A DNA stretch of 64,000 nt from Yersinia vastinensis (GCF_902726565.1 NZ_CACVAF010000001.1:496001-560000), one strand, 5' to 3'; positions 40,356 through 50,574 are shown, counted from the first letter of the stretch. Notes: generated by a model from the letters alone, not told the origin. Numbers and translations: made by a program.

Positions 40356-41777
40356 ATGTTCAAATCGGTACTGTTTTGGAAAATAGCCACGTTGTTGGGA
40401 TTAATTCTTTTGATGATGATTCCAAAAGAAATGTTGTTGAACGTTATCAATGAACGCAGTGGCTATCGTGAGAGCGTGGTTGATAAAGTGAGCGACAGTA
40501 CCAGCCGGGCGCAAAAGATCCTTGGTCCACTGATTGTGGTGCCTTACAGCGAGTGGGTAGAAACTGAAGTTGATGGCAAAAAGCAAGGGCAGCGCATCAA
40601 CCGCCACCGCTACATACTGCCAGAAGTTATGACAGTCACTGGCTCACCTGATGTTGAAGTGCGTCAATTGGGCATTTATAAAGCACAGGTCTATCAGGGG
40701 GAACTCTATTTTCATGGGCAATTTGAATCTTCTTCATTAGAGGATTTAAACCATGAGGGTATTACTATCGGTACACCATCACTGGTGTTGGCGCTGAGTG
40801 ACTCCAGAGGGATCCAGCAGATTTCGCCACTAAGTTTGGGTAGCTCAAAAATTAATTTCGAGCCGGGGGCTTTTTTGGGGCGCACGGGGCAAGGTGTTCA
40901 TGCACCACTGACACTCGCGCAGATTCAACAGGGTAAATTCAATGTTGGTTTTAAACTGACGCTGATGGGCACCAACAGCCTCTCTATCATCCCAGTAGGG
41001 CGTAGCAGCGAGCTGACCTTACAGAGTAATTGGCCACATCCGAATTTTGTTGGTGAGTTTCTCCCCTTGCAGCGCAAAGTGGACGACAGTGGTTTTCGTG
41101 CGCATTGGAGCAGTAACTGGTTGGCGAACAACATGAACATTAATTTCGCCAGTGATGATGCGCGCTTTAATTTTGACAGGTTACCGGCTTTCACCACCAG
41201 CTTGATTGAGCCAGTCGATCACTATCAGCTAACTGAACGCGCCATTAAATATGCAATTTTATTTATCGGCCTGACATTTTTTAGCTTCTTCCTGTTTGAG
41301 AGCCTGACCTCGCTTCGTGTGCATCCTATTCAATATTTGCTGGTGGGCGCTGCACTGGTCTTGTTCTACTTGATGTTATTGGCTTTCTCTGAACATCTTG
41401 GCTTCACACTGGCCTATCTTATCGCCAGCTTAAGTTGCAGCCTGTTAATTGCTGTTTATCTGAGTGCGGTATTGGGTGGGTGGTTGCGCGGTGCGTTATT
41501 TGCCGGTGGCCTGTTATTGTTGTACGGCGTGTTGTTTGGCTTACTGCAATCAGAGGACAATGCGCTGCTATTGGGGGCGGCTCTACTGTTTATCATTCTG
41601 GCGGCGGTCATGTTACTGACAAGGCGGTTGGATTGGTATCAAGTGGCTAATCCGCAGCGTTTTGCTGGGCAGAAAAACAGGGAATCGACCCGCGGTGAAC
41701 CTAAAGCGGAAGAGATGGCAATGGATGTAGTTCCTGCGGGAAACGGTGCTCAAGATTCATTTCGCTTGTGGAAGTAA
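40356..41777 (+). CDS. creD: CreD, inner-membrane protein of the Cre regulon
   Basis: The protein has 473 aa from ATG 40356, which has AAGGAG eight nt upstream; an in-frame ATG three codons earlier overlaps that ribosome site. The N-terminal membrane segment reads SVLFWKIATLLGLILLMMIP, then comes a large periplasmic region with GPLIVVPYSEW, and several C-terminal membrane segments (about residues 300-430). It resembles E. coli CreD, a marker of CreBC activation. Its molecular role is unknown. The cre tag in front confirms membership in the Cre regulon. Confidence 0.93.
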   Translation: MFKSVLFWKIATLLGLILLMMIPKEMLLNVINERSGYRESVVDKVSDSTSRAQKILGPLIVVPYSEWVETEVDGKKQGQRINRHRYILPEVMTVTGSPDVEVRQLGIYKAQVYQGELYFHGQFESSSLEDLNHEGITIGTPSLVLALSDSRGIQQISPLSLGSSKINFEPGAFLGRTGQGVHAPLTLAQIQQGKFNVGFKLTLMGTNSLSIIPVGRSSELTLQSNWPHPNFVGEFLPLQRKVDDSGFRAHWSSNWLANNMNINFASDDARFNFDRLPAFTTSLIEPVDHYQLTERAIKYAILFIGLTFFSFFLFESLTSLRVHPIQYLLVGAALVLFYLMLLAFSEHLGFTLAYLIASLSCSLLIAVYLSAVLGGWLRGALFAGGLLLLYGVLFGLLQSEDNALLLGAALLFIILAAVMLLTRRLDWYQVANPQRFAGQKNRESTRGEPKAEEMAMDVVPAGNGAQDSFRLWK

Positions 41778-41804
41778 ATCGGTAACAGACATCAATTAAT
41801 ATCA

Positions 41805-41835
41805 ATAAAAACGGGCATAATATGCCCGTTTGGTT
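41805..41835. terminator. Bidirectional terminator between creD and fldB
   Basis: ACGGGCATA and ATATGCCCGT form an uninterrupted palindrome (41811-41829) flanked by A-runs on the left and T-rich sequence on the right, between two convergent genes. Confidence 0.85.
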
Positions 41836-41837
41836 GA

Positions 41838-42356
41838 CTAAAGTAGGGCATCCATTTCAAGCAGAATTTGCTCACACCACTGTTCGATGCGCTCTTCACT
41901 TAAATCGTATTGGTTGACTTCATCTAACGCTAGACCCACAAAGTTTTTACCATCAGCACTTAGCGGTTTGGGGCTGGTAAACTCAAACCCGTCGGTTGGC
42001 CAAAAACCAATAAACTTCACACCTAATGGCGCAATATGGTCATGTAGCATGCCCAGCGCATCCAGAAACCATTCGCTATAACCGAATTGATCGCCCATAC
42101 CATACATAGCGACAATCTTTCCCTTGAGATTAAGCTGTGTTAACTGTGGCCAAATGGTCTCCCAGTCTTCCTGTAGCTCACCGAAATCCCAAGTAGGAAT
42201 GCCTAGAATTAAAACGGAGTAATCTTCCATCAGGCGGGGGCTGACATCTTTCAGATTGTGTAAATCAACCAAATCTTCGCCGAGAATATCGCGGATTTTT
42301 TCTGCCACCATTTCGGTATAGCAGGTGCTGGAGCCGTAAAAGAGACCAATCTTCAT
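41838..42356 (-). CDS. fldB: Flavodoxin 2
   Basis: This 172-aa FMN electron carrier starts [21 protein letters not shown]; the phosphate loop GSSTCYTE is at residues 8-15. The start at 42356 was chosen because the family begins there; an in-frame ATG six codons upstream adds MLWLYI. The flavin-flanking aromatic segments [13 protein letters not shown] (about 55-67) and [17 protein letters not shown] are present. In E. coli fldB is part of the SoxRS regulon and lies divergent from xerD, as here. Confidence 0.94.
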   Translation of the reverse strand: MKIGLFYGSSTCYTEMVAEKIRDILGEDLVDLHNLKDVSPRLMEDYSVLILGIPTWDFGELQEDWETIWPQLTQLNLKGKIVAMYGMGDQFGYSEWFLDALGMLHDHIAPLGVKFIGFWPTDGFEFTSPKPLSADGKNFVGLALDEVNQYDLSEERIEQWCEQILLEMDALL

Positions 42357-42462
42357 GATGTATAGCCATAGCATTACTAATAAGGAATAGCATCGAGTGT
42401 ACCAGATTTGTCACGTCATCAGGCATAATGGCCACTGAGTTCAATCAAAGAGAGAAACAGTC

Positions 42463-43362
42463 ATGCAACAGCAAAATAACCCGCTGATTGAACAGTTTCT
42501 TGATGCCTTGTGGCTGGAGCGGAATCTGGCGGAGAATACACTGGCCTCATACCGTCTGGATCTACATGCACTGAGTGGATGGCTAGAGCATCATGGCAGT
42601 GATTTATTGCGTGCCGGTTCGCAGGACTTGCAGTCCTTCCTTGCCGAGCGCATTGAGGGCGGTTATAAAGCCACCAGTTCTGCTCGTTTACTCAGCGCCA
42701 TGCGGCGATTGTTCCAATATCTATACCGCGAAAAATTACGCGAAGATGATCCAACGGCGCTGCTTTCATCGCCTAAATTACCGCAGCGCCTACCCAAAGA
42801 TTTAAGCGAAGCACAGGTTGATGCACTGCTTAATTCCCCCAACGTTGATATTCCGCTGGAGTTGCGTGATAAGGCCATGCTGGAAGTGCTTTATGCCACG
42901 GGATTACGGGTATCAGAGCTGGTTGGGTTGACTATCAGTGATGTCAGCTTACGCCAAGGCGTCGTGCGAGTTATCGGCAAAGGTAACAAAGAGCGACTGG
43001 TTCCCTTGGGCGAAGAGGCGGTGTACTGGATTGAAAATTATATGGAGCACGGGCGCCCGTGGCTGATTAATGGGGCATCACTGGATGTGCTGTTCCCCAG
43101 CAATCGCAGCCAACAAATGACCCGACAGACTTTCTGGCATCGAATCAAACACTATGCGATCCTTGCCGGTATTGATAGTGAACGGCTATCACCCCACGTA
43201 TTACGGCATGCTTTTGCCACGCATCTGCTAAATCACGGTGCGGATCTGCGTGTGGTACAAATGTTGCTGGGCCACAGTGACCTGTCGACAACTCAGATTT
43301 ATACCCATGTAGCCACTGAACGTTTGAAGCAGCTACATCAACAGCATCACCCACGCGCATAG
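42463..43362 (+). CDS. xerD: XerD, chromosome-dimer resolving tyrosine recombinase
   Basis: This 299-aa recombinase acts with XerC at dif to resolve chromosome dimers. An N-terminal core-binding domain (about residues 1-110, QFLDALWLERNLAENTLASY) is followed by the catalytic domain with Arg in TGLRVSEL, HxxR in SPHVLRHAFATHLL, His in LLGHSDLSTTQ and the nucleophile Tyr in IYTHV. Length matches E. coli XerD (298). It starts the xerD-dsbC-recJ-prfB-lysS order that is conserved in enterobacteria. Confidence 0.97.
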   Translation: MQQQNNPLIEQFLDALWLERNLAENTLASYRLDLHALSGWLEHHGSDLLRAGSQDLQSFLAERIEGGYKATSSARLLSAMRRLFQYLYREKLREDDPTALLSSPKLPQRLPKDLSEAQVDALLNSPNVDIPLELRDKAMLEVLYATGLRVSELVGLTISDVSLRQGVVRVIGKGNKERLVPLGEEAVYWIENYMEHGRPWLINGASLDVLFPSNRSQQMTRQTFWHRIKHYAILAGIDSERLSPHVLRHAFATHLLNHGADLRVVQMLLGHSDLSTTQIYTHVATERLKQLHQQHHPRA

Positions 43363-43392
43363 TCGCGGTGTGGAAAGAGATAGGATTTATAA

Positions 43393-44109
43393 ATGAAAAA
43401 AAGTTTATTGCTGCTGCCGATACTCATCGCTGCATTCACGGGGCTGGCTCATGCTGATGATGCCGCTATCCAACAAACACTGAAGAAATTAGATATTCAG
43501 CAAGCTGATATCCAACCGTCACCCATCCCGGGGTTGAGCACGGTGATGACAGAAAGCGGCGTGCTTTATATCTCAGCAGACGGTAAACATCTGTTGCAAG
43601 GCCCGCTGTATGACGTCAGTGGTAACCAGCCTATCAATGTGACCAACCAAATGTTGGTGAAAAAATTGGAAGCATTAAGCGGCGAAATGATTGTGTATAA
43701 AGCGCCACAGGAAAAACATGTTGTGACCGTGTTTACCGATATCACCTGCGGCTATTGCCACAAGTTACATGAACAAATGAAAGACTATAATGCGCTGGGC
43801 ATTACCGTGCGTTATCTGGCATTCCCGCGTCAAGGTTTAAGCTCTCAGGCAGAAAAAGACATGCGCTCTATCTGGTGCATGGCGGATCGCAATAAAGCTT
43901 TCGATGATGTAATGAAAGGCGTCGATATTTCTCCTGCAACCTGTAAAACAGATATCAGTAAGCATTATCAGCTCGGTGTGCAGTTTGGTATTCAGGGAAC
44001 GCCAGCCATTGTGCTGCAAGATGGCACCATCGTTCCTGGTTATCTGAAACCAGAAGAGATGTTACAGATGCTCAATAAGCATCAGGCATCAGTAAAAGCG
44101 GCGGGTTAA
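43393..44109 (+). CDS. dsbC: DsbC, periplasmic disulfide isomerase
   Basis: The protein has 238 aa. A signal peptide (about residues 1-21, ending GLAHA) is followed by a dimerisation domain and a thioredoxin-fold domain. The active site CGYC is in TDITCGYCHKL (about residues 115-125). A second cysteine pair (WCM and TCK) matches the structural disulfide of DsbC. DsbC reshuffles wrong disulfides and is kept reduced by DsbD. It lies 30 nt after xerD and 6 nt before recJ, so the three are likely cotranscribed. Confidence 0.96.
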   Translation: MKKSLLLLPILIAAFTGLAHADDAAIQQTLKKLDIQQADIQPSPIPGLSTVMTESGVLYISADGKHLLQGPLYDVSGNQPINVTNQMLVKKLEALSGEMIVYKAPQEKHVVTVFTDITCGYCHKLHEQMKDYNALGITVRYLAFPRQGLSSQAEKDMRSIWCMADRNKAFDDVMKGVDISPATCKTDISKHYQLGVQFGIQGTPAIVLQDGTIVPGYLKPEEMLQMLNKHQASVKAAG

Positions 44110-44115
44110 TCATCC

Positions 44116-45849
44116 GTGACATTGAAAACTCAACTCCGTCGCCGTGAGGTGGCGGATGATAGCTATTTGCCCGCACAGCTACACCCATTGTTGCGCCGTC
44201 TTTATGCTAGCCGAGGGGTAAAAAACGCCGAGGAGCTGGAGCGTGGCGTAAAAGGTTTATTGCCTTGGCAGCAGCTTGATGGCATTGATGCCGGAGTCAC
44301 ATTGTTGCAGCAAGCGTTGGCCGATCGGCAGCGCATTGTGATTGTCGGTGACTTTGATGCTGATGGTGCCACCAGTACCGCATTGGCGGTACTTGCCCTG
44401 CGCAGCATGGGCGGCAGCAATATTGATTATCTGGTGCCAAATCGTTTTGAGGATGGTTACGGACTTAGCCCTGAAGTTGTCGAGCAAGTTGCTGCGCGTG
44501 GTGCGGAATTAATCGTCACTGTCGATAACGGTATCTCCTCCCATGCTGGAGTGGACTTGGCACATGCCAAGGGTATCCAAGTGCTGGTGACTGACCACCA
44601 TCTGCCAGGTGAAACCCTGCCAGCGGCCGAAGCTATCATTAACCCGAATTTGACCGGGTGCAATTTTCTCTCCAAAGCACTGGCGGGGGTAGGGGTGACC
44701 TTTTATCTGATGTTGGCGTTACGTGCCCGACTCAGAGAATGCGGTTGGTTTGAACAACGCACTTTGGCCGTACCTAATCTGGCTGAGTTACTCGATTTAG
44801 TCGCATTAGGTACAGTTGCTGATGTGGTGCCGCTAGATGCAAATAATCGGATTTTAGTGCATCAGGGCCTAAGCCGTATTCGTGCGGGGAAATGTCGTCC
44901 AGGTATTCGTGCACTACTGGAAGTTGCCAACCGCGATGCACGCCAATTGGCGGCAAATGACCTTGGTTTCTCTCTTGGCCCACGGCTAAATGCTGCCGGG
45001 CGTTTGGATGATATGTCCATTGGGGTGGCGCTACTGCTCAGTGATGACATTGCTCAGGCCAGAGCTTTGGCAATTGATCTTGATGCACTAAACCAAACAC
45101 GCCGCGAGATAGAACAGGGGATGCAGGTTGAAGCTCTGCAACTGTGTGACCAACTAGAGCGCACTAGTACTGAATTACCTTATGGTATCGCGATGTTCCA
45201 CCCAGAGTGGCATCAAGGTGTCGTGGGGATTTTAGCGTCGCGCATTAAAGAGCGTTTTCATCGGCCTGTGATTGCTTTTGCCCCAGCGGGTGATGGGCTA
45301 CTGAAAGGTTCAGGTCGTAGCGTCGCAGGTTTACACATGCGGGATGCTCTTGAGCGTTTGGACACCTTAAACCCAGGGTTGATGCTGAAGTTTGGTGGTC
45401 ATGCCATGGCCGCGGGGTTATCACTGGAGCAGGATAAATTCGATGAGTTTCGCCAGCGCTTTGCCGAGCTAGTCGGTGAATGGATGGACGCCTCGCAGCT
45501 AGAGGGCGTTATCTGGTCCGATGGTGAACTGAAAGGCAACGAATTGTCGCTGGAAACCGCAGAGTTACTGCGTGATGGTGGCCCGTGGGGGCAATCTTTT
45601 CCAGAACCGACATTTGATGGTAAATTCCGCATTTTGCAACAACGGCTGGTGGGTGAGCGTCATTTGAAGCTGATGGTTGAGCCAATGAACGGCGGGCCTT
45701 TGCTGGATGGTATTGCCTTTAATATCGATACTACCTTATGGCCGGACAGCAGCGTGCGTGAAGTTAAACTGGCTTATAAACTCGATATTAATGAATTCCG
45801 TGGTAATCGTAGCGTTCAACTACTGATTCAGCATATCTGGCCCTATTAA
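44116..45849 (+). CDS. recJ: RecJ, single-strand 5'-3' exonuclease
   Basis: This 577-aa DHH-family exonuclease acts in the RecF pathway and mismatch repair. Motif I is VGDFDADGATSTAL (about residues 76-89) and the DHH motif is TDHHLPGE near 159-166. A later RGxLDD-type segment AAGRLDDMSIGVA and the DHHA1 glycine block KFGGHAMAAGLSLE near 438-451 complete the set. The start is GTG at 44116, as in E. coli recJ. It is 6 nt downstream of dsbC. Confidence 0.97.
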   Translation: MTLKTQLRRREVADDSYLPAQLHPLLRRLYASRGVKNAEELERGVKGLLPWQQLDGIDAGVTLLQQALADRQRIVIVGDFDADGATSTALAVLALRSMGGSNIDYLVPNRFEDGYGLSPEVVEQVAARGAELIVTVDNGISSHAGVDLAHAKGIQVLVTDHHLPGETLPAAEAIINPNLTGCNFLSKALAGVGVTFYLMLALRARLRECGWFEQRTLAVPNLAELLDLVALGTVADVVPLDANNRILVHQGLSRIRAGKCRPGIRALLEVANRDARQLAANDLGFSLGPRLNAAGRLDDMSIGVALLLSDDIAQARALAIDLDALNQTRREIEQGMQVEALQLCDQLERTSTELPYGIAMFHPEWHQGVVGILASRIKERFHRPVIAFAPAGDGLLKGSGRSVAGLHMRDALERLDTLNPGLMLKFGGHAMAAGLSLEQDKFDEFRQRFAELVGEWMDASQLEGVIWSDGELKGNELSLETAELLRDGGPWGQSFPEPTFDGKFRILQQRLVGERHLKLMVEPMNGGPLLDGIAFNIDTTLWPDSSVREVKLAYKLDINEFRGNRSVQLLIQHIWPY

Positions 45850-46000
45850 CCAGCATGCTAAAACTGTATCAAATGGCATGATTTGCCGAGATAGCGCCAT
45901 AAATACGGTCAACTTGCTATAAACCGTCGTTGAGATCCGCTAGAATTATCGGTTCGAATGGCATTCCGCCATCAACGACTCAACCTAAGACATCAAAAAA

Positions 46001-47099
46001 ATGTTTGAAATTAACCCGGTAAAAAACCGAATTCAGGACCTGTCTGATCGGACAGCCGTTCTCAGGGGGTATCTTTGACTATGATGCCAAGAAAGAGCGA
46101 CTGGAAGAAGTAAACGCCGAGCTGGAACAGCCCGACGTCTGGAATGAACCTGAGCGCGCCCAAGCGCTGGGTAAAGAGCGTTCTGCGCTGGAAGAGATTG
46201 TCACCACCATTGATCAACTGGATCAAGGTATGGAAGATGTTTCTGGTTTGCTGGAATTAGCCATTGAAGCGGATGATGAAGAGACGTTTAACGAAGCTGT
46301 TGCCGAGTTAGATATCCTTGATGGCAAGTTAGGCCAGCTTGAATTCCGCCGCATGTTCTCTGGTGAATACGACAGCGCCAACTGCTATCTGGATCTGCAA
46401 GCCGGTTCTGGTGGTACTGAAGCTCAGGACTGGGCCAGTATGTTGCTGCGGATGTATCTGCGCTGGGCTGAAGCAAAAGGCTTCAAAACCGAAATCATTG
46501 AAGAATCTGATGGTGATGTTGCTGGCCTTAAGTCTGCCACCATTAAGGTCATTGGCGATTATGCGTTTGGTTGGTTACGTACTGAAACTGGCGTACATCG
46601 TCTGGTACGTAAAAGCCCGTTTGACTCCGGTGGCCGTCGCCACACCTCTTTCAGCTCTGCCTTTGTCTACCCAGAAGTTGATGACGATATTGATATCGAA
46701 ATCAACCCGGCGGACCTGCGTATTGACGTATACCGTGCATCGGGTGCGGGTGGCCAGCACGTCAATAAAACGGAATCTGCGGTACGTATTACCCATATTC
46801 CAACCAATATTGTGACTCAGTGCCAGAATGACCGTTCACAGCATAAAAATAAAGATCAAGCGATGAAGCAGCTGAAGGCAAAGCTGTATGAGTTTGAGAT
46901 GCAAAAGAAAAATGCTGATAAACAGGTTCTGGAAGACAACAAGTCTGACATTGGTTGGGGTAGTCAGATCCGTTCTTATGTACTGGATGACTCCCGTATC
47001 AAAGATTTGCGCACTGGTGTGGAAACACGCAACACGCAAGCGGTATTGGACGGTGATCTAGACAAATTCATTGAAGCAAGTTTGAAAGCCGGGCTATAA
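46001..47099 (+). CDS. prfB: Peptide chain release factor 2, with programmed +1 frameshift
   Basis: RF2 ends translation at UGA and UAA. The gene starts at ATG 46001 ([14 protein letters not shown]). After 25 codons the frame meets TGA at 46076-46078 within AGGGGGTATCTTTGAC, the classic RF2 shift site with an internal Shine-Dalgarno (AGGGGG) and a slippery CTT. After +1 slippage reading resumes at GAC 46077 and runs to TAA at 47097, giving 365 aa, as in E. coli. SPF-type tripeptide ([10 protein letters not shown]) and the GGQ loop ([12 protein letters not shown]) are present. Low RF2 favours the shift, so the gene is autoregulated. LysS follows 9 nt later. Confidence 0.97.
46061..46079 (+). 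promoter_or_regulatory. Programmed +1 frameshift site of prfB
   Basis: CTC-AGG-GGG-TAT-CTT-TGA-C: a Shine-Dalgarno-like AGGGGG three nt before the slippery CTT, followed by in-frame TGA at 46076-46078. This exact arrangement is the well-studied E. coli signal. Confidence 0.96.
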
Positions 47100-47108
47100 G
47101 GAACTGAG

Positions 47109-48626
47109 ATGTCAGAGCAAAAACCACAAGTCGCAGAGCAAGCGCAAGAGCTCAATAGTGAGTTGCAAGCTCGTCGGGAGAAGCTGGCTGCATTACGGGA
47201 GAAGGGGATTGCTTTCCCTAATGATTTCCGTCGTGAGCACCTCTCTGACCAGCTGCATGCTGAGTACGACAGTAAAGAAAATGAAGAATTAGAAGCGCTG
47301 AATATCGAAGTCACTGTTGCTGGCCGAATGATGACCCGCCGTATCATGGGTAAAGCCTCATTCGTCACGTTGCAAGATGTCGGCGGTCGTATTCAGTTAT
47401 ACGTTTCCCGTGATGACTTGCCGGAAGGCGTTTATAACGAAGAATTTAAAAAGTGGGATCTGGGCGATATCCTAGGTGCTCGCGGTAAGTTGTTTAAGAC
47501 CAAAACAGGCGAACTTTCTATCCATTGTAGCGAGCTGCGTTTGTTGACCAAAGCGCTGCGCCCACTGCCGGATAAATTCCATGGTTTGGCTGATCAGGAA
47601 ACCCGTTACCGCCAACGTTATCTAGATCTGATCGCTAATGACGAATCTCGCCATACGTTCAAAGTGCGTTCTCAGGTGATGTCCGGTATCCGTCAGTTCA
47701 TGGTGGAAAAAGGCTTCATGGAAGTCGAAACGCCAATGATGCAAGTGATCCCTGGCGGCGCTTCTGCGCGCCCATTTGTGACACACCACAATGCGCTGGA
47801 TATCGATATGTATTTACGTATCGCGCCAGAACTGTATCTGAAACGTCTGGTTGTGGGGGGCTTCGAGCGTGTGTTCGAAATCAACCGTAACTTCCGTAAC
47901 GAAGGTGTTTCACCGCGTCATAACCCAGAGTTCACCATGATGGAACTCTATATGGCCTATGCGGATTACAAAGATTTGATCGTATTGACTGAAGAGCTAT
48001 TCCGTACACTGACTGAAACCATTCTGGGTAGCAGCGTTGTACAGTATGGCGAACAGGAATTCGATTTTGGCAAGCCGTTTGCCAAACTGACCATGAAAGA
48101 AGCTATTTGCAAATATCGTCCTGAAACCAATGTGGCCGATTTAGACGATATGGACAAAGCGATTGCGATTGCTGAGTCATTGGGTATCAAAGTCGAGAAG
48201 AGCTGGGGCTTGGGCCGTGTTCAATGTGAAATCTTTGAGGAGACCGCAGAGAGCCACCTGATCCAGCCAACCTTCATCACTGAATACCCGGCAGAAGTTT
48301 CTCCGCTGGCACGCCGTAATGATGATAATCCGTTTATCACTGACCGTTTTGAGTTCTTCATCGGTGGTCGTGAAATTGGTAACGGCTTCTCCGAGTTGAA
48401 TGATGCTGAAGATCAGGCCCAACGTTTTGCTGATCAAGTTAGCGCCAAAGAAGCCGGTGATGACGAAGCGATGTTCTACGATGAAGACTATGTGACGGCA
48501 CTGGAGCACGGTCTACCGCCAACCGCAGGTCTGGGTATTGGTATCGACCGTATGGTGATGCTGTTTACCAACAGCCATACTATCCGCGATGTTATCCTGT
48601 TCCCGGCTATGCGCCCGGTAAAATAA
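47109..48626 (+). CDS. lysS: Lysyl-tRNA synthetase (class II)
   Basis: This 505-aa class IIb aminoacyl-tRNA synthetase has an N-terminal OB-fold anticodon domain (about residues 60-150, [21 protein letters not shown]) and a catalytic domain. Class II motif 1 is in MEVETPMMQ, motif 2 in [18 protein letters not shown] (about 263-280) and motif 3 in [21 protein letters not shown] near the C-terminus. It is translated from ATG 47109, 9 nt after prfB, the conserved prfB-lysS operon. A terminator follows. Confidence 0.97.
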   Translation: MSEQKPQVAEQAQELNSELQARREKLAALREKGIAFPNDFRREHLSDQLHAEYDSKENEELEALNIEVTVAGRMMTRRIMGKASFVTLQDVGGRIQLYVSRDDLPEGVYNEEFKKWDLGDILGARGKLFKTKTGELSIHCSELRLLTKALRPLPDKFHGLADQETRYRQRYLDLIANDESRHTFKVRSQVMSGIRQFMVEKGFMEVETPMMQVIPGGASARPFVTHHNALDIDMYLRIAPELYLKRLVVGGFERVFEINRNFRNEGVSPRHNPEFTMMELYMAYADYKDLIVLTEELFRTLTETILGSSVVQYGEQEFDFGKPFAKLTMKEAICKYRPETNVADLDDMDKAIAIAESLGIKVEKSWGLGRVQCEIFEETAESHLIQPTFITEYPAEVSPLARRNDDNPFITDRFEFFIGGREIGNGFSELNDAEDQAQRFADQVSAKEAGDDEAMFYDEDYVTALEHGLPPTAGLGIGIDRMVMLFTNSHTIRDVILFPAMRPVK

Positions 48627-48651
48627 GATAATCCGGTCAGCGGTAATCGAT

Positions 48652-48676
48652 TAGGGCGCTACGGCGCCCTTTTTAC
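48652..48676 (+). terminator. Intrinsic terminator after lysS
   Basis: AGGGCGC, loop TAC, followed by GGCGCCCT and TTTTT, closing the prfB-lysS operon. Confidence 0.87.
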
Positions 48677-48809
48677 TGAGCAAAATATTTCCATAAAAAC
48701 AGCGGCTGTTATGCCTTATTTAATCTAACCGCTTAAAATACCGGCGCTTAGGCTATATCTTCGCTTGCCCATGTCAAAGAACCGGTTATAATGCAAACCG
48801 CACACCGAA

Positions 48810-48883
48810 GCGGGTGTAGTTCAATGGTAGAACGAGAGCTTCCCAAGCTCTATACGAGGGTTCGATTCCCTTCACCCGCTCCA
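48810..48883 (+). tRNA. glyU: tRNA-Gly (anticodon CCC)
   Basis: The 74-nt gene starts GCGGGTGTAGTTCAATGG and ends with encoded CCA. The acceptor arms GCGGGTG and CACCCGC pair. The anticodon stem GAGAGC/GCTCT holds loop TTCCCAA, so the anticodon is CCC. The T arm reads GAGGGTTCGATTCCCTT. It closely matches E. coli glyU. Its 3' end is the point where a tyrosine-recombinase element has integrated: an integrase gene starts 166 nt downstream. No second copy of the tRNA 3' end (attR) is found in the window. Confidence 0.97.
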
Positions 48884-49049
48884 ATCTAACGTCTCGCAGT
48901 ATCTCTCGAAGTCTTTAAAACCCCAGTAAATTCGTACTTCTCAGGTTAATCTAGTTATTCCTATATACCTGTTCGTCTATTGAAATCTACTTATAGCGGG
49001 GGGTATGTATGGGGGTATCAAATTGTACCCACCTAAAAGGCACCCCCAG

Positions 49050-50147
49050 ATGAAGCTAAATGCCCGGCAGATTGAAACAGCCAAACCCAAAGACAAAGCC
49101 TATAAGCTCGCGGATGGGGGCGGTTTGTACTTATTGGTCAATACCAATGGCTCGCGTTATTGGCGTTTAAAGTACCGCTTTGCGGGGAAAGAGAAGTTGT
49201 TGGCCGTGGGGGGTGTATCCAGATGCGTCGTTAGCGGTTGCCAGAGTGAAACGTGACGAGGCTAAGAAGATTGTCGCTGGTGGCGGTGATCCCAGCCAGA
49301 ACAAACAACAGGAAAAACTAGCCCGACAAGGTGAAGCGACGAATACCTTTGAAGCTATTACCCGAGAGTGGTATCTGCGTCGTTATGATAGATGGTCTGA
49401 ATCCTATCGTTTAGAAATGATGAGCACGTTTGAAAGAGATGTTTTTCCATATATCGGTTACCGGCCAATCAAAGAAATTAAACCACTTGAGCTAATGGTC
49501 GTGCTGTCCAAGTTAGAAAAACGGGGTGCCACTGAGAAAATGCGTAAGGTTCGGCAACGATGTGGTGAGGTTTGGAAATACGCCATCATCACTGGCCGAG
49601 CCGAATATAATCCCACCCCTGACCTTGCCAGTGCTTTTGCTCCCCATAAACGCGAGCACTATCCACATCTTACGATTAATGAAATCCCTGAATTTCTTTC
49701 CAGCCTTGCCAGTTATAGCGGCAGCATGTTGGTTAAATTAGCGACGCGGTTGCTGATCCTCACCGGTACCCGCCCGGGTGAATTGCGGCAGGCCGAATGG
49801 GCAGAGTTTGATTTTCATAATGCCTTATGGGAGATACCCGCGGTGCGAATGAAAATGCGTCGGCCACATATGATTCCATTATCCCGACAGGCTATAGCTA
49901 TTCTGGAAGAGCAACGGGTCATGGCTTTCGCCACACAATGAGTACTATCCTGCACGAGAAAGGCTATAACACAGCGTGGATCGAGTTACAGCTTGCTCAT
50001 GTGGATAAGAACTCAATTCGTGGCACATACAACCATGTACAATATCTGGATGGACGACGGGATATGATGCAGTGGTATTCAGATTACCTTGAGAACCTTG
50101 CTGATGACGGAACCATTGTTCATGGGACTTTTGGTAAAACAGCATAA
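49050..50147 (+). pseudogene. Broken P4-type tyrosine integrase, next to tRNA-Gly
   Basis: The reading frame starts at ATG 49050 (MKLNARQIETAKPKDKAYKLADGG, DUF4102-type arm-binding domain). It is broken near 49205, where six Gs occur and five would keep the frame (LLAVG then VYPDASLAVARVKRD in the next frame). It continues through LTGTRPGELRQAEW (catalytic Arg) to ILEEQR near 49917. There about 60 residues are missing, and a second frame change leads into GHGFRHTMSTILHEKG (HxxR), QLAHVDKNSIRGTYNH (His and nucleophile Tyr) and TFGKTA, ending at 50147. All catalytic residues survive but not in one frame. The element can no longer make a full integrase, so the island edge is fixed. Confidence 0.85.
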
Positions 50148-50265
50148 CTAGGGTTTAAGTCACCCAGTTATAACCTCGGCTGAGTGTATTTTATCTTCGT
50201 AATTCATTCTACGTGAGTAGAAGTCATGAGCTGATTTTTATTGGTGATTATGAACTACTAAACCA

Positions 50266-50574
50266 ATGAGTGAAAATACGGTAAACAAAGGCCTACGAGT
50301 TATGGGATATGATACGAAGGTTGAAGTATGTGGCTACGGTTTCAGAACCATGGCTTGTAGTTCATTGATTGAGTCGGGATTATGGTCGAAGGATGCCGTT
50401 GAGCGGCAGATGAGCCATATGGAACGCAACTCTGTTCGCGCTGCTTATATCCATAAGGCTGAGCATCTGGATGAACGCAAGCTGATGCTGCAGTGGTGGG
50501 CTGACTTCTTGGATGCAAATCGGGAGAAGGGGGTTAGTCCATTTGATTTTGCTAAACTACACGGATTGAAATAA
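50266..50574 (+). pseudogene. C-terminal stub of a second P4-type integrase
   Basis: The 102-codon frame opens at MSENTVNKGLRVMGYDTKVE, a stretch that normally lies in the last third of P4-type integrases. It continues through CGYGFRTMACSSLIESGLW (HxxR with His replaced by Tyr), the conserved VERQMSHMERNSVRAAYIHK with Tyr nucleophile and WWADFLDANR. The codons just before the ATG (ACT AAA CCA) also fit the family, and a TGA precedes them, so the gene is 5'-truncated. It is a different integrase lineage from the one upstream, and points to two separate insertions at this tRNA. Confidence 0.85.

Noticed and set aside
46001..46078. prfB as a pseudogene because its first frame ends after 25 codons
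   Set aside because: The stop lies in the classic RF2 programmed frameshift signal, and the downstream frame is full length.
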